64,000 bases of DNA from Mesostigma viride (GCA_009746045.1 RPFO01000153.1:316842-380841), one strand, 5' to 3'; positions 11,549-23,931 are shown, counted from the stretch's first letter. Translations and numbers: made by a program. The notes: generated by a model from the letters alone, not told the origin.

Positions 11549-12278
11549 ATGCCTCGACCTAACCGTCGGGTGATAGACATGGTGGTGCCGGTATTTCGGG
11601 CTACAACTTCATCTGGCTCTTGTCAGATTCGTAAAACCCAACGCGTGCTAGATTACCTACGCCTCGGCGTTGTGCAATCACCCCCGAATACCCAGAGCAA
11701 GCGGCAGGCTCGCATCCTACGCTTGCAGGACAAAATAAATGCGATGAAAAGCACTATTTCCCCCGCTTCCCTTCCCCCCCCCGTTCCACCCCCACCCCCA
11801 CCCCCCGCCGCATCCACCCCCATCATCCATCGCCGTTCTCCCCTGTTGGGCCAGCAGGCATCCTTGGCCCTCGCGCCTTTTAACGCGCGTACATTGCTCG
11901 CAGATGACGATCATAGCTACCGCCGGGTAGAGGAGCTAGTAGCATTTTGCATTGCACATCGTGTATCTATTCTCGGTGTGCAGGAGCACCGTCGCACGGT
12001 GCCATTTGGCACGGTGCATGAGCACTAACCGCCTTGCAGGTGGCTGGCGGTTTTATTTCGCTGGCAGTGGCACACCAGGCCAAGGTGGTGTTGGTCTTTT
12101 GTGCTCGCCGCTGGCAGTTGCTAGCCTCAGCACGCTGCAGTTTCTCACCCCACGCCTTATGGTAGCACATTTCACCTCCGTCGAGGGGCGGTCTAAGCAC
12201 CACCTCACGGTGGGGGTGGGCTACGCACCCCATAGTGGCCTACCTGAGTCGGAACGCCAAGAGTTCTTCGATTCCTTG
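11549..12278 (+). pseudogene. LINE B ORF2, N-terminal half of the EEP endonuclease
   Basis: After a low-complexity leader (poly-Pro 11770-11810) the frame enters an apurinic-like endonuclease/exonuclease/phosphatase domain. ALAPFNARTL gives the Asn motif, RVSILGVQEHRR the metal-binding Glu, and GVGLL plus LTVGVGYAP later core strands; the second part is in a shifted frame from about 12030. In the LINE life cycle this domain nicks the target DNA to prime reverse transcription. The frame runs to FFDSL and stops exactly where the CACTA-like element begins. The missing half resumes at 19817. Confidence 0.75.
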
Positions 12279-12291
12279 CACTAGGAAGGGG

Positions 12292-12590
12292 TCTGTGACA
12301 TTTTGTGATATTTTTTAATCACAAAATGTCACTTTTGTGACATTTTGTGATAAAAAAATGATAAAACGTGACAAAATGTGACAAAATGTGATAAAACTGT
12401 GACAAATTGTGATCGAGACATGTCATGATTGTGACAAAACGTGACAAACGTGATAAAACCAGCATATTTTGTGATAACGTCATTATCACAAAATGTCAAA
12501 GTGTCACAAAATGTCACAAACCCACAGAAAAACAAAATGTGATAAGGTGATAAATCACAACCACTCAGGGGAAGTGATATATCACAAAGC
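12292..12590. repeat. Left subterminal repeat block of the CACTA-like element
   Basis: Some fifteen copies of GTGACA(A/T)...TGTGATA words occur in both orientations, for example at 12294, 12330, 12370 and 12400. They are the likely transposase-binding sites, mirrored by the block before 19816. Confidence 0.8.
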
Positions 12591-15500
12591 ACGCATAATG
12601 CACATCCGCAGCAAGGAAGTGCGTGCATGCCGCAGCAGAGATGGAGAAGGAAAAGGCCAAGGTGGGACACGGCAAGGTGGCAATGCCAGGAGAGACAACA
12701 CGTGCAGCGGTACGGGGCAAGCTTTCAAAGGATGACACCAAGAACTCGCCACTGAGAAAGTTCTTAAGCGCAGGTGACAACTTGAAAAACCAGAGGGGGG
12801 TACTGAAAGGAACTGACAAAACAAGCTGGAAACACCCTTAGGTGCATGATAAAATGCACCACAATGTCATGTGCCGTGGGAGACATGGTTTATTGCAAAA
12901 ATATCGACTGGGATGTTAAGAAAAACACCAATATTGAACATTCAGGGCAATCGTCATCACGGTCATCAAGTGTCAACCTCCGACCCATCGCTGGCCAAGC
13001 ATCCATCATGCTGATCAAAGGTGGCATCGTCAATATCTACACTAAATCACAACACTGCATCATGCATCCATTGCTCTGAGCTCACAACACTGGTATGATA
13101 AAATGGCAACGGGGAGTGAACATGTTCAGATGGCATGCAACAACCCGATGAAATGGCACAACTGATCAAATACGAACACCAACTGTATTGATACACACAC
13201 AAGGAACGGTGCACTCAAGCATGGCTGTGGGTGGTGTGCAAAATGGACACCCACAATCATCTCACAAATGCAATATAAAATCTGTTGACCGACAAGCACA
13301 ACGGGGCTCAACAGTCCTCGTCATCAAAGTCATCATCCTCATCATCACTGAAACCATTACGAGGGCTGTCCCAGCCACCATTGCTGAAATATCTGGATGA
13401 CTCTCTAGAAACAATCACAGGACACTGTCGAGTGCTACGGCAATGTGACCAAGGCTCAGAGCCTACAAAATCTGCATCCGCATGTGGCCTCTCGCCGTGT
13501 TGGACTGACGGATGTGCCCAGCCCGACTGTGTTAGGTATATTGCCTGCATGCAAGACAAAAATACATCATCCGGCAAAGCACGCATCGGTACACACAAAA
13601 ATTTGTTAGTGAGATGAAGCCACGCGCTGGACGCGCCAACAACTGTCAACTTTGCATGACTTCAGTTCACTTGTATGTAAGGATGCGGGGGAGATCGCAG
13701 CAGTTGCGTGGCTATCTATGAGTACCGGCCTAGTTTTAGGACAAAGAAGGTGAGATACTGGGCCAAGAGAGAGACAGGGGTGCTCGAGAAAAAAATTGGC
13801 CATGGATGTTCACCTAAATTGTATCTACATGCCTCACAAGTTGTAGGGAACTGCACACCCAGGAATCCTGGAGTCGCAAAGGTTCCCTAACATGCCAAGA
13901 GGCCTCACAATCTACTTCATTGCAATCTCTGTATGGTTAATACGGCAATAAGAAAGAAACGCCTGATTAGTGCCAAGAAAAAGCAAGGCCAATCAACCAA
14001 CAATATGCCCCGTTACAGGTAGGATGAACTCTAACGAGGCTGAAGGCTCTACGTCTGCAATTGACACTAGCAGGAGTCGTTCAGGGTGGGGTGTGGGGGG
14101 GAGGGAATGACAAAAAGCTGTGATCTGAGCAAAAAGGATAAATATGCAAAGATGCTACCCATGCAAGGAAGCGAGACATAGTCCAGCAATGCCAGGAATG
14201 TCAGCCGAGGCTACTGGATTGCAAAGAAGGTTCTACCGACAGCGAAGGAATTGGTACGAATAATGCCAACTATTTGTAGCTGAGAGCATCACCAGCGGGC
14301 TACAAAAAAATCATGCACGGAAGCTGGAAGAACAAGGCCAATGGTGGCTGACGCGCACAGCACGTTGATAATTTGAGGAATGAGCACTACATAAAGAATG
14401 ATCACCGTTGCTCACCATCAAGAATTCGCCGCGCTGGACAGGCGACCAAGAGCTTGTCGCTGCCACATGCGATGGGGCCGCGTGCAAGCCCAACGGTATT
14501 AGGCATCACAAGTACACGCGCAAAATTGACACCACAATGGCAACACAGATGCACACATACGAATGTATAACGACCGAAAGCATAAACAGAGAATCAGTTG
14601 GTTAAGACAAGGAAAGTGGCGCAAGAGCAGCCCATGTCATGCAACTCTCAATCTGAACAAGGTTATGCCCTTCATGAAAACTAAATCAGATGTCGTTTGC
14701 ATAGTCTATTGACCTTGTACGAATGAGATAGTGAAACTGCTGCAGCATTCATGGCAAGCACGGCTAACTTGGCATGAAACCGAGCGGCCCACAGCAGCCT
14801 TGGCCCTAGGGCGATACGTGAGAATGCCACGTGCGTACGGCATGCATGTTAAAGTCGATGCAAACTTATTAGTATTTCAGGCGAGGAATTCCTTGCTCAC
14901 CTCAACTGGTAAAGAGTGGGCAGCTTCTGGATGTCCGAATGTGCTGTGCGTACCACTGAGCGAACAGATCGATTAAAGCTTTATTCTAGACCATGCCTAT
15001 GTTTCTCCCCCGATGGCTGCTTGTAGCCTTGTCCGAGCTCGCTCCTGAATTCATTTGAGACGACGCCCTAATGGCTACATAAATCACGACGGTCATCAGT
15101 GAGCCTATGCTCCTATTCCAACCACCACGTGCGTTCATACAGAAGCGACATTGCTGGAAATCAAAAGGCACATAATCCCGCCTTGGCTGCGAGCCGATCG
15201 CAGCTCCCTTCCACCTTTCCCACCTGTGCAGCGTGGATAGATGTGCAACTCTAAGGTCTTTTTTTTTTCGCGTCGTCTTAACTTCAACTTCAACCGTAAC
15301 ACCCGCGCAACCACTGGAATTAGGGCTCGCAATTCGCCAAGTCCCATCAACGTCGCAAAGTCTGGTGTCGTCGCTCTTCCTGTCATCAATCATTAGTGCC
15401 AAATACTATCGTCATTACTGTCGTCATTAGAGGCCCTTTAGGCCTTTACTATCGTCAGTCACTCGCTTTGTGACGATAATAACGTACGGTAGATGGCATC

Positions 15501-17352
15501 AGTCGTACTTCCCGCCCCCCCCCCTGCCCACGTCCCCTTCCGATTTCTCCGCTACTACATCTCGCCCCAAGTAGAAGTTTGCATTTTGCCATACATTAGG
15601 AATAACTGACTGACGAAACTAGTAAAAAGACGACTGACATGACTCTCTAGTATCGCTTGGTTGGGACCGCTGGCCTGGAATCGTAACTGTTAGCCGTACC
15701 GTTCAGACTACAGTCCACAGCAGCCCCTAGCTTGGGAGTCTGGAATGAATGGACAAAAATCTTTCGCAACATGCGCAAGTCTGGAATCAACCCGTCAGGA
15801 TCCTTGCGCAAAATTCAAATATTACGCCGAAACCGATGGCAAACGACTAGGTGCACGCAATGGCTAAGGCAGTGAGGGGCTGAGGGTACGCTCGAGCGAA
15901 GGGGCCACCTAGTTTTATGTAACCACAGAGTGTGCAATAACAAACGGGGCTGCAGGTCCACGAAACGACGTGATTTCTCTAGCAATTGCGGCGTAGCAGT
16001 TTGGATCATGATGTAGGTGCACTTAGGATGTATGTCGAGTTTAATTAAGCATGGAGGTAGCAATGAGGGACTGAGACACATCATATCCAGTTCTGAATCA
16101 AGCCGTTCTTTACGCTGAAACACAGCGCAAGCAAGATCTCCGGAACCTGCCGCCAAGCTCCTTAGCCGCTAAGGTTAGCAAAATTCTGCCAGCTTCTTTT
16201 ACAGCGGTTAGCATGCCGTGCTCATGTGTATGAGGCCATTTCATGGCGGCCGGGTAAAGCTGGCCATGTCTTTGAGAGCTTTGAATATGTATTCTCTGAA
16301 GGCTTTCAATACCATGGTGCTTTCTGCGCTCGGCATCTTATGTGTGCCTTCGAATTGCCGTTTTCCTCTTCAATTGCGCGTGTACCTGCGGGTGACTGAT
16401 ACCGTTGGGCTGGCCTCACCTGCGGCCTACCCGCGAATGGCAGGCTAGCTCCTGGTCGAGACTTGTGGTGAGTAGTGGGTACCATCGCATACCTGGAGTC
16501 TGTACTTTGTTATCGACGTGCTGTATGTGGCATTGCTAGAATGCATCCAGTTCTTCCTGTTTCTAACTCCAATTACTTGGCATTTTTGCAATCATGCTCC
16601 GCCTACATTTAAACACACATGCGTTGCATTTTTTCATAAGGCTTCTTTGTTGTTGAAAGCCGTAAACTGTCTTTCTGCTATTTACATCCCGTCTGCCGCG
16701 ACTTTCTCCGGTTTTCCCCCATTGACCCCATCTCTGCTGCACTTTCCATCAGCTCCTTTTTGTTGACAATCAGCGCTTTTAACCTTGTTAGCAAATTGTA
16801 AAAATGACACTGTCTAATATATATGAGAAAAATCCTTGTGCCTATTTTTATTAGGAGTTCAGTCATTGGGCTCTAGGAGACATGTGTGATCAACTTTGAG
16901 GCTCGTCCTTTGGGATAAAACCTCCAAAGAGTCACACCACTGGACGAGTTATCTTGAACCAGAACTTTTTGTTGGAACACTGACTGAGAGCAGCACGCTT
17001 AAGGTTTTGTAAGAAAATCATTTTTTCTCTGAAACGCCATAGCTCCTTTCTAATCATTGTGATTGTGTTGCGTATTCCTTGTCAGTCAGTTAGTTATGTA
17101 TTCCTTATCATGGGACAGGCGGAGGGGGGCTAATAATTCCTCATGGGGGCAGCAAGGGAGTTGGTAGCACACGCAGTTATGAGCTTTGCTTCTTTCAACA
17201 TGTTGCTCATAATATCCAATTTCGTGGTTTCTTGGTCTTTGGTATCTTCATAATAGTAGTGCTAGGGTCTCACTTGGTCACCCTTACAATGTTAGTGCCC
17301 TTCAGCAATCTCATTTTTAGTCAAATTAGGCTTCAATGGTCATCGATTTGAA
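12591..17352. other. CACTA-like element interior without recognisable genes
   Basis: Only short frames occur, none with a recognised domain. A poly-C stretch lies near 15513-15530 and a short T-run near 15260. I see no transposase DDE motif, but introns could hide one. Confidence 0.4.
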
Positions 17353-18925
17353 ATGGGAAGCGTAGTGAAGGCCGGTTCACGCCGAGAGAAACGCAGCGCT
17401 GCCGATCCAAGAGTGCAGCCGTGCACGAAGCTCGCAAAGCTGCCTGCAGCAGCACCACCACCGCCGGCAGCGCCGACAATCCTGCCCCCGACAGCACTCC
17501 CTTCAACAACCGCCACAGCATCGGTGCCATCATCCATGTTGCCTGCGCAAAGAGCAGATGAAGACATGGCCTCGGTAGAGGCGGCGCTGGCCGCGCTCCT
17601 TGCCAAGAAGGAGGCAATGATTGCAGCCAGAAAGGCGGCCGATGTCTCCCATGCAACCCCTGAAGTAAGTCTCAGGAGTGGGTGGGGTTGTAAACCTGGA
17701 CATGGTTATGAGTGGTGTGATTTGGGGGGTTGCAAACAGGGGTAGTTCATGAGTGGGCAGAGTGGGGGCTGTGGGAAATTGGGGTTATTTATGAGTGGAG
17801 GGGCTGTAAACTGGGTTGTTTTTTAGTGGGCTGAGCGGGGGCTGTTGGGGGGTTGTTAGCCGCGTTATTTATGTGGGCTGGGCGGGGGCTGTCGGAAACT
17901 GGGATTATTTATGAGTGGGCAGTGTGTGAAACTGTTTTTTTTTTTTTTTTAACAACTGGTTGAGGAGGTTGTAAACACTTGGGATTATTTATGGGGGGGG
18001 GGGGGGACTGTAAACTCGGTGGCATTTGAGGTGGCTGAGTGGCGCACTCGTTTTTCATAGCCCCCGGGGGCTGTGGAGAACTGGGGTTAACATGAGGGGG
18101 AGGTTGTAAACTGCATGGGTGGTTTATGAGTGGGCTGAGTGGGGGGCTGTAGGAACCTGGGGTTATTTATGAGAGGGGGGGTCTAAACTGGTGTGGTTTA
18201 TGTCAGAGTGGGCTGAGTGGGGCTGTGGGAAACTGGGATAATGTGTGGGTGGGGGGTTGTATTTAACTGGATTGTTTATGAGTGGGCTGAGCAGGGGCTG
18301 TCATAAACTGGGATTATTTATGAGTAGGCAGTGTGTGAAAAGTGGGATTTTTTTGTTTTTGATTACTGATTGAGGGGGTTGAAAACCATTGGGATTATTT
18401 ATGAGGGGGGCGGGTTGGAAACTGGGTGGTTTATGGGTGGCTGAGTGGTGACTGTGGGAAACTGGGGTTATTTATGAGAGGGGGGTCTAAACTGGGGTGG
18501 TTTATGTCAGAGTGGGCTGAGTGGGGGCTGTGGGAAACTGGGATAGTGTATGAGTGGGGGGGTCTAAACTGGGTTGTTCATGAGTGGGCTGAGCGGGGGC
18601 TGTCAGAACCTGGGATTATTTATGAGTGGGCAGTGTGTGAAACTGGGATATTATTATTATTATTTTTTTAAAGTGATTGCAATTTTACAACCCCCTCATG
18701 AGGGGGTTGTAAACACTGGGATTATGAGTTTGCGGGCGGGGAGGCCGCCTTGCTGTTCTTGAAACCCATTCAAGGATGTTCTAGGCAACACGTTGATTTT
18801 GATGTGCAACATTTCTATTGATCGAGGCTGTGAAAGGCTATGACACATCTTGAGTGTTTAAACTTGCCTTTTTTTTCTGCTCACAGGGAGACAAGGTGCC
18901 GGCCTCCTCGTCGTCGTCCACTTGA
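17353..18925 (+). CDS. Putative two-exon gene fragment carried by the CACTA-like element
   Basis: Exon 1 (17353-17664) starts at ATG and encodes 104 residues: a basic N-terminus, a Pro/Ala/Thr-rich middle (PAAAPPPPAAPT) and a predicted helix (DMASVEAALAALLAKKEAMIAARKAA). It ends at a consensus donor, GAA|GTAAGT. The next good acceptor is a pyrimidine tract plus CACAG at 18866-18886, and exon 2 (18887-18925) reads GDKVPASSSSST then stop, in phase 0. The 1.2-kb intron is filled with a degenerate minisatellite. No known domain; it could be a captured host exon pair or a residue of an element-encoded gene. Expression is not shown by the sequence alone. Confidence 0.4.
17680..18715. repeat. Degenerate G-rich minisatellite filling the putative intron
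   Basis: Words GGGGGCTGTGGGAAACTGGG, TTATTTATGAGTGGG and GGGTTGTAAAC recur every 50-70 bp across about 1 kb with many indels. The strand is strongly G-rich (runs up to 13 G near 17995). It sits wholly between the donor at 17665 and the acceptor at 18886. Confidence 0.8.
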
Positions 18926-19374
18926 CATCGTCATCTAGGCACTACGGCTGCGCATGTTTGTTTTTGTTTTCTTGATCTATACCGAGCGCTTTCTTGTTCA
19001 TGAATTGGTTACTAGGGTGCGGTGGCAGATGAGACAATTGACACCAACCATCCGTTCATGTTTCTTGCGCATGTGCGTTTTTTAATGCATTCCAGGAACA
19101 TTCCGAGATTTCTGTCACGCAACGACAAGCGCCAAGCCGGCGTTTGCAAATTGTCACTGATCGATAATCACTGTTGAAGAATGAAGAATCAAGAATGAAG
19201 AATGAAGATCTGTTACATTTATCTTTATATTTGTAATAAAGAAATCGCGAGGCGTGCTTTTCATCCGTTTTGCTTTGGAATGTGTTCTGATATATCTGTG
19301 TGACATGTCACGATATATCTGTGTGATATGTCATGATCGCCCGTGGTTTTATGTCACTGTTTTCTCCCTAGATT

Positions 19375-19582
19375 TATCAGTGACAATGTCACGGATTTTG
19401 TCACCCTTTTTTCCTGATATATCAGTGACAATGTCACGGATTTTGTCACCCTTTTTTCCTGATATATCAGTGATAATGTCACGGATTTGTCACCCTTTTT
19501 TTCGTGATATATCAGTGATAATGTCACGGATTTGTCACCCTTTTTTTCGTGATATATCAGTGATAATGTCACGGATTTTGTC
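19375..19582. repeat. 45-bp tandem repeat array, about 4.6 units
   Basis: Units of about 45 bp begin TATCAGTGA(C/T)AATGTCACGG and contain TTTGTCACCC followed by a T-run. The first two units share TTCCTGATA and the next two share TTCGTGATA, showing pairwise duplication. The array is in the right subterminal region of the CACTA-like element. Confidence 0.9.
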
Positions 19583-19802
19583 AGTGCGTTTTGTCAAGTC
19601 GTGATATTGATATTTTGTGATAATTTCCTTGTTTTTGTCACAAAGATAATCACAGAATATGCTGGTTTTATCACATGATTTGTCACGAAATGTCACAGAA
19701 TATCACAGTTTTGTCACAAAAAATCACAAAGTGTCACATTTTGTCACATCCACATCACAAAATGTCACGTGATATGTCACAAAATATCACAAAATGTCAC
19801 AC
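19583..19802. repeat. Right subterminal repeat block of the CACTA-like element
   Basis: Many ATCACAAAATGTCACA-type words, the inverted counterpart of the left block, run up to the right terminal inverted repeat. Confidence 0.8.
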
Positions 19803-19816
19803 CCCCCTTCCTAGTG

Positions 19817-21557
19817 TGCATAGCCTTGAGGGGGTCACTCCGGCCCGCCACTTTTTGGTTATGCTGCTCGACGCCAATGCCACGCTCCCCGTGGGCACTG
19901 CTGGCAGTCGCTTTGCGCCTGCTGACACTGCTGCTAACGACAACACTCCCCTGTTTTCTGCCTTTTTGCGGGAGAGCGGGATGGTTGCTGTCAACTGCCA
20001 CTTCCAACGTCCCTCACAGGACTTGGTCACTTTCCGTGGCCCTAACGGCCGACAGGCCTACAGGTCTGGACTACGTGGTGGTACGGCAGCCCAGGTGCAC
20101 TTCGGTTCTGGACACCCGAGTGTTTGACACGCCCACGGTGTGCTCTGACCACCGCCTGGTGCGTGCGACCATTCGGCTCCGGTTCCACGTCCCCGCGCGC
20201 CGCGCCCCAGTGGTCCGCCCTGACTGGTCTGCTCTACGCCCGGTCAAGGGAGATCCTGAGGACTGGACGGACGCCGAACACGAGCGGAACCGGTGCCGAC
20301 TGGAGTACCTGTCGGCCCTGGACGCCCGGGCGGACGTCGACGAGCTGGACAACGGTGCTCCCAACGCCGCCATTTTTGCGGGCTTTGCTGCCCGCGCCCC
20401 GCTGCTGGCGGCCCGGCACCTGCCGGTCATGCCCCGCCGCCGCCCCGGCCCGCTCTACCGCCTGGACCCCAAGGTCTTGGCCGCCCGGCACCGGCCGCCT
20501 CAAGCGTAACCGGGACCCATTGCAACCGGTGCTCCTGCCCGCCCTTGGGGAGGCCTACGCCCATGCTCAGGACGCAGAGGCGGCCCAGTGCATCGCAGAT
20601 GCCAAGGCCTGCCAAGCTCGCAATTACCAGGGCAAGGACATGTGGTACCACCTCGACCGGCTCGGCGGCCGGCGGCAGCGCACCCCGGTGGAGCACACGG
20701 GGGACGGCACGGCGCCGGCAAGCCTTGACCGCTGGTTGGCCCACAATGTTTCCTTGACAGGTGGGGCTCGCGCCCCTCCCCCGCCGCTTCACCCCGAGAC
20801 GGCCGCCCGTCTCGGTGTTGCCGGACCCCCGCCGCCGCCTGCGCCACCCTCCTCGGCCGCGGACTACCAAGTCCCCGCCTTGCAGGAGGGCTGCCTAAGT
20901 GCCACTGCCGACGCCGTCCCCCCCTTCACTTTGAAGGAACTGGACGGCGCCCTTGCTCGTCTGCGGTACGATGCGGCGGTCTGTGCCGACGTACACCTTT
21001 CTGCTGAGCTGCTGAAGACCCGGCCCTGATCTGGGGGTTAGGTATCTTCTGCTGGCGTTCTGCAACCGTGTCCTGCTTTCTGACGAGCCTCCGCCTGCTG
21101 AGTGGCAGACGGCCATCCGCGTCATGCTGTACAAGAAGGGCTCTGCTGCTGACCCCGGTAACTACCGGGGTGTCTGCCTCCAGAGCGCCGCGCTGAAGGT
21201 CTTCATGCGCATGATGCTGCACAGGCTCCGCGCCGCGCTGGACCCACACCTGGGTGAGTCTCAGATGGGTTTCCGTCGTGGTCGTAACACTGTCATGGCT
21301 GTGTTTGTCGCGCGCCGGTTGATGGAGGAGGTGCGTCGCCTTCCCCTTGACAGTTTGCCGCTGGTCTTCATTTTTGTTGACTATATCAAGGCCTTTGATA
21401 CGGTCCTCTGGGAGGCTCTTTGGGCCATCCTAGCTCTGGATCGAGTGCCACCTGCGTTTATTGCTGCCATTCGCCGACTGTATGAGGGCTCACAGGCAGT
21501 AGTGCGGACTGCGGAAGGCACCACCCCACCATTCCCCCTTAATTCACCACGGGGTGT
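19817..21557 (+). pseudogene. LINE B ORF2 middle: end of EEP endonuclease, linker, RT fingers and palm start
   Basis: The endonuclease resumes with HFLVMLLDANATL (metal-binding D/N pair) and, after a frame change near 20050, GLDYVVV and CSDHRLVRATIRL, the LDY/SDH motifs that close EEP domains. A Pro/Arg-rich linker (20160-20900) precedes the reverse transcriptase: KELDGALARLRYDAAVCADV, WQTAIRVMLYKKGSAADPGNYRGVCLQSAALKVF, QMGFRRGRNTVMAV and the palm motif A strand PLVFIFVDYIKAFDTV (catalytic D). At least three frame changes interrupt it. It is cut at GGTGT by a solo LTR at 21558. Confidence 0.75.
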
Positions 21558-22252
21558 AGTTAACGTTCTTATCACACGCAATGTGAAGGATATGGTTGCA
21601 ATGCAGCAATGTGTGATATGGTTGGAAACGGAGCTTTGTTGAAATCGGATAATGTTACAGCGCTCACACACTTGAGGCTTGTACACGCGCTTGCCAAGTC
21701 AAGGCACAACACGTGAGGCGGGCTCGCAAGAGATGCCCATTTGGCACTGGCCTATTGTTTATATACTTGTGCACTGTGCTTGCTAGTCCTGAGCAGCCTA
21801 GGAGGCCTGCTTAGTAATAACACCCCTGGTACAGTATTCACTACCTGTACAGCGCTCAACTCCTATACAGTAGGTCTGCCATACAGGCACAGTGACCACA
21901 GAGCACAGTCCACAGTGACTATTGCATCTGCACCTAGAAGTCCAGGACTAAGCCTGCGGTACCAACAGACCACAGGTTAAGGTTCCTATTTCCTGCGTAC
22001 GACGTATTAATCCAATACCGTCGTAGGTACAGCACCTAATTCCTGTCAGCCCAGGAATTACTGTCGACCCCATATGTCGTCGGCAAATATTCACGTCCGA
22101 CTTAGAAGAACAGCCGGCTCGCGCTCGCGCGCGACCGGGAAGTCGGAACGCCATAACTTTCTTGATACTTGTCGGAATGAACTCGTTCCGGTGCCGCTGG
22201 AATCGCAGAGATATGCCGAATCAGGATCACGCCAATGCGCTTGGCGTTAACT
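21558..22252. mobile_element. Solo LTR of the element C family, TSD GGTGT
   Basis: The block begins AGTTAACG and ends GGCGTTAACT, the same termini as the element C LTRs, and most of its body is clearly homologous to 2279-2977. GGTGT flanks it at 21553-21557 and 22253-22257, a 5-bp duplication within the RT gene. It confirms that the AGTTAA...TTAACT ends seen in element C are real. The first 100 bp differ from the element C LTRs, so it is an older or different subfamily. Confidence 0.85.
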
Positions 22253-23310
22253 GGTGTGGCAAGGTTGTGTCCTGTCCCCATATCTGTTCATTATTGTCGT
22301 CGATCACGTCATGCGCCGGGCACGTGCGCGCTTTACTGCTCTTAAGGGGTTCGAGCCTGGCTTGGACATCCTTATAACGACAGCGCGCACGGCGGGGTTA
22401 AACCTGGTTACCGCCTGGCCGACTTGATTTATGCGGATGACACCACCCTGATGGCGCGCCCCGAGCACATTCAGACCTGGCTGGACTGTCTGGGCTTAAT
22501 TGGAGGCGCGGGCGGTGGGGTTGGAGATTAGTGTCAAAACTGAGGCTATGGTGATTGGGGCTTCCAGTCGCCCGCCGCTACCACGGCTGCTAGACGGGAC
22601 GGAGGTCCCGTTTCGTGATCGCTTTAAACTGCTGGGAAGCATGCTTCCTGACACCGCCGCCGATGTGGACACCCGCATCGGCCTGGCTTGGGCTCGGCAT
22701 CGTTCGCTGAAAACCTACTGGCACTCGAAGGCCCTCGGCGAGCACCGCAAGCGCATGCTCCTCAAGGTCCTGGTCCTCACGGTGCTCACGTATGGCGCCG
22801 AGGCATGGACGCTCACGGACACGCTGGCGGCCAAGCTAAACGGCACGGTAACCAGGATGCTCCGTCAGGCCCTGAATGTAGGGTTTGACACGCATAGGTC
22901 TTTAGAATCTTTGTACCAGGGCATGCCTCGCATTTCGGACGAGATTATAGACAGCGTAGGATAGCATTCGTAGGACATCTTGCTCGCACCAGCCAGGTAG
23001 ACACCGCCCTCGGTCTGGCCGGCCCACAGCGGCTTGGCCAGCCAGGACGGCATATCCTGACCTGGCCTGGCCCTAAGGACATTCCTAAGAAGGTAGGCAA
23101 ACATGTCATGACCTACCCACAGCAGTTGATGGCTGACCTAGTGGTCCCAGCGCAGTTTGAAAATCGCATTCACTCCCTCTCTCTTGCTTGGACTGCTATG
23201 CAGGACAAGAGGAGGTGGAAAACCATTGTCCAGGCTCATACGCCCGCCCCTGTGGGCAAGCCCCCCCCCCGCCCCCCAAGCGGAAGGGGCGCTTTGCTGA
23301 GTAGAATAAG
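22253..23310 (+). pseudogene. LINE B ORF2 C-terminal part: RT YADD, thumb, C-terminal domain
   Basis: After the LTR the code resumes with LSPYLFI-type residues in broken frames, then GYRLADLIYADDT, with the catalytic YADD at 22429-22440. The C-terminal part (22500-22960) has the pattern of this LINE class: RFKLLGSMLPDT, HRKRMLLKVLVLTVLTYGAEAWTLT, RMLRQALNVGF, LYQGMPRISDEI. Beyond a frame break it continues with IAFVGHLARTSQVDT, LTWPGP and KPPPRPPS to about 23300. Four frame changes make it inactive. The 3' UTR follows and is cut by element A at 23349. Confidence 0.75.
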
Positions 23311-23348
23311 TAGGGTTTTCTAGATTAGATTAGCTTAGAGTTAGATTA

Positions 23349-23918
23349 TGTTACGTCGCGTAACAATTCGTTGTAGTTACGGACGTAAATTAGGTCCTTG
23401 GCCTCGGTTGTTCCTAGGTTACGTGCAGTTCTAGTTTGGACATGATTGTCCCCGTAACAGTACTGTGGTATAGTGGGTGCCTTTGGGCGCCGCGCCGCGT
23501 ACTATATTAGTGGTCCTTATCCTTTTGTAGAATGTAGTGGACAGGCGTGCATCTGTGCACCTGCTTGTGTTTCTGTGTTTCTGCAGGCGAGGGCCAGGTC
23601 GGCCCGAGCCTGTTGGACCGTTGGTGACCATTTATGCACGTTCCACTCCTTGTGTGGTCACTCGGCGTGTGTTAAATGAATTAACACATATTAGCTTGGG
23701 TCACGGCAGTTTAGTTGTGTTTCCTTCCTCTTTTCCTGGAGTAAACGGGTTTGATTAAATGGCCTATGGCGTATTACAGTAGTACATATGTAAATGCATT
23801 GAGATCTGGTTCGTCTCGGTCGTCTTTCGCTAGGGGTGTATATAGAGCAGCCTCACTAGTTTAGGTAGTATCAGGACAGGTAGAGGTAGAGGTGGCGGCC
23901 GAGGCTTGCGGCGTAACA
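23349..23918 (+). repeat. 5' LTR of element A
   Basis: 570 bp, TGTTACG...CGTAACA. A TATA-like GTATATAG occurs near 23838, about 80 bp from its 3' end. Compared with the 3' LTR it lacks one G (AGAGCAGCC versus AGAGGCAGCC) and has GGCGGCC where the other has GGTGGCC. Confidence 0.92.
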
Positions 23919-23919
23919 A

Positions 23920-23931
23920 TGGACTCGGAGG
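23920..23931 (+). promoter_or_regulatory. Putative tRNA primer-binding site of element A
   Basis: TGGACTCGGAGG begins one base after the LTR. Its complement ends in CCA, as the 3' end of a mature tRNA does, and TGG immediately after the 5' LTR is the normal layout. I cannot name the tRNA with confidence. Confidence 0.6.

Larger units (their letters stand above)
12279..19816. mobile_element. CACTA-like (EnSpm/CMC) DNA element, 7.5 kb, no transposase seen
   Basis: The ends are CACTAGGAAGGGG on the left and, as inverted complement, CACTAGGAAGGGGGG on the right (19802-19816). TG at 12277-12278 and 19817-19818 is the target duplication: joining the flanks restores the LINE endonuclease frame (FFDSLHSLEG). 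CACTA termini, a 2-3 bp duplication and dense subterminal repeats are the hallmarks of the CACTA superfamily. Both ends carry hundreds of bases of the word TGTGACATTTTGTGAT and variants in opposite orientation. The interior contains no large frame and no recognisable transposase, so it is non-autonomous. It does contain a short spliced gene-like unit (17353-18925). Confidence 0.7.

Noticed and set aside
17680-18715. CRISPR array or telomere-like repeat
   Set aside because: The repeats are variable in length and sequence with no constant spacer pattern, in a eukaryotic intron-like setting; a degenerate minisatellite fits better.
19254-19604. Repeat protein encoded by the 45-bp array
   Set aside because: Both strands are open across the array only because its 45-bp period is a multiple of three and has no stops; the array lies in the non-coding subterminal zone of a transposon.
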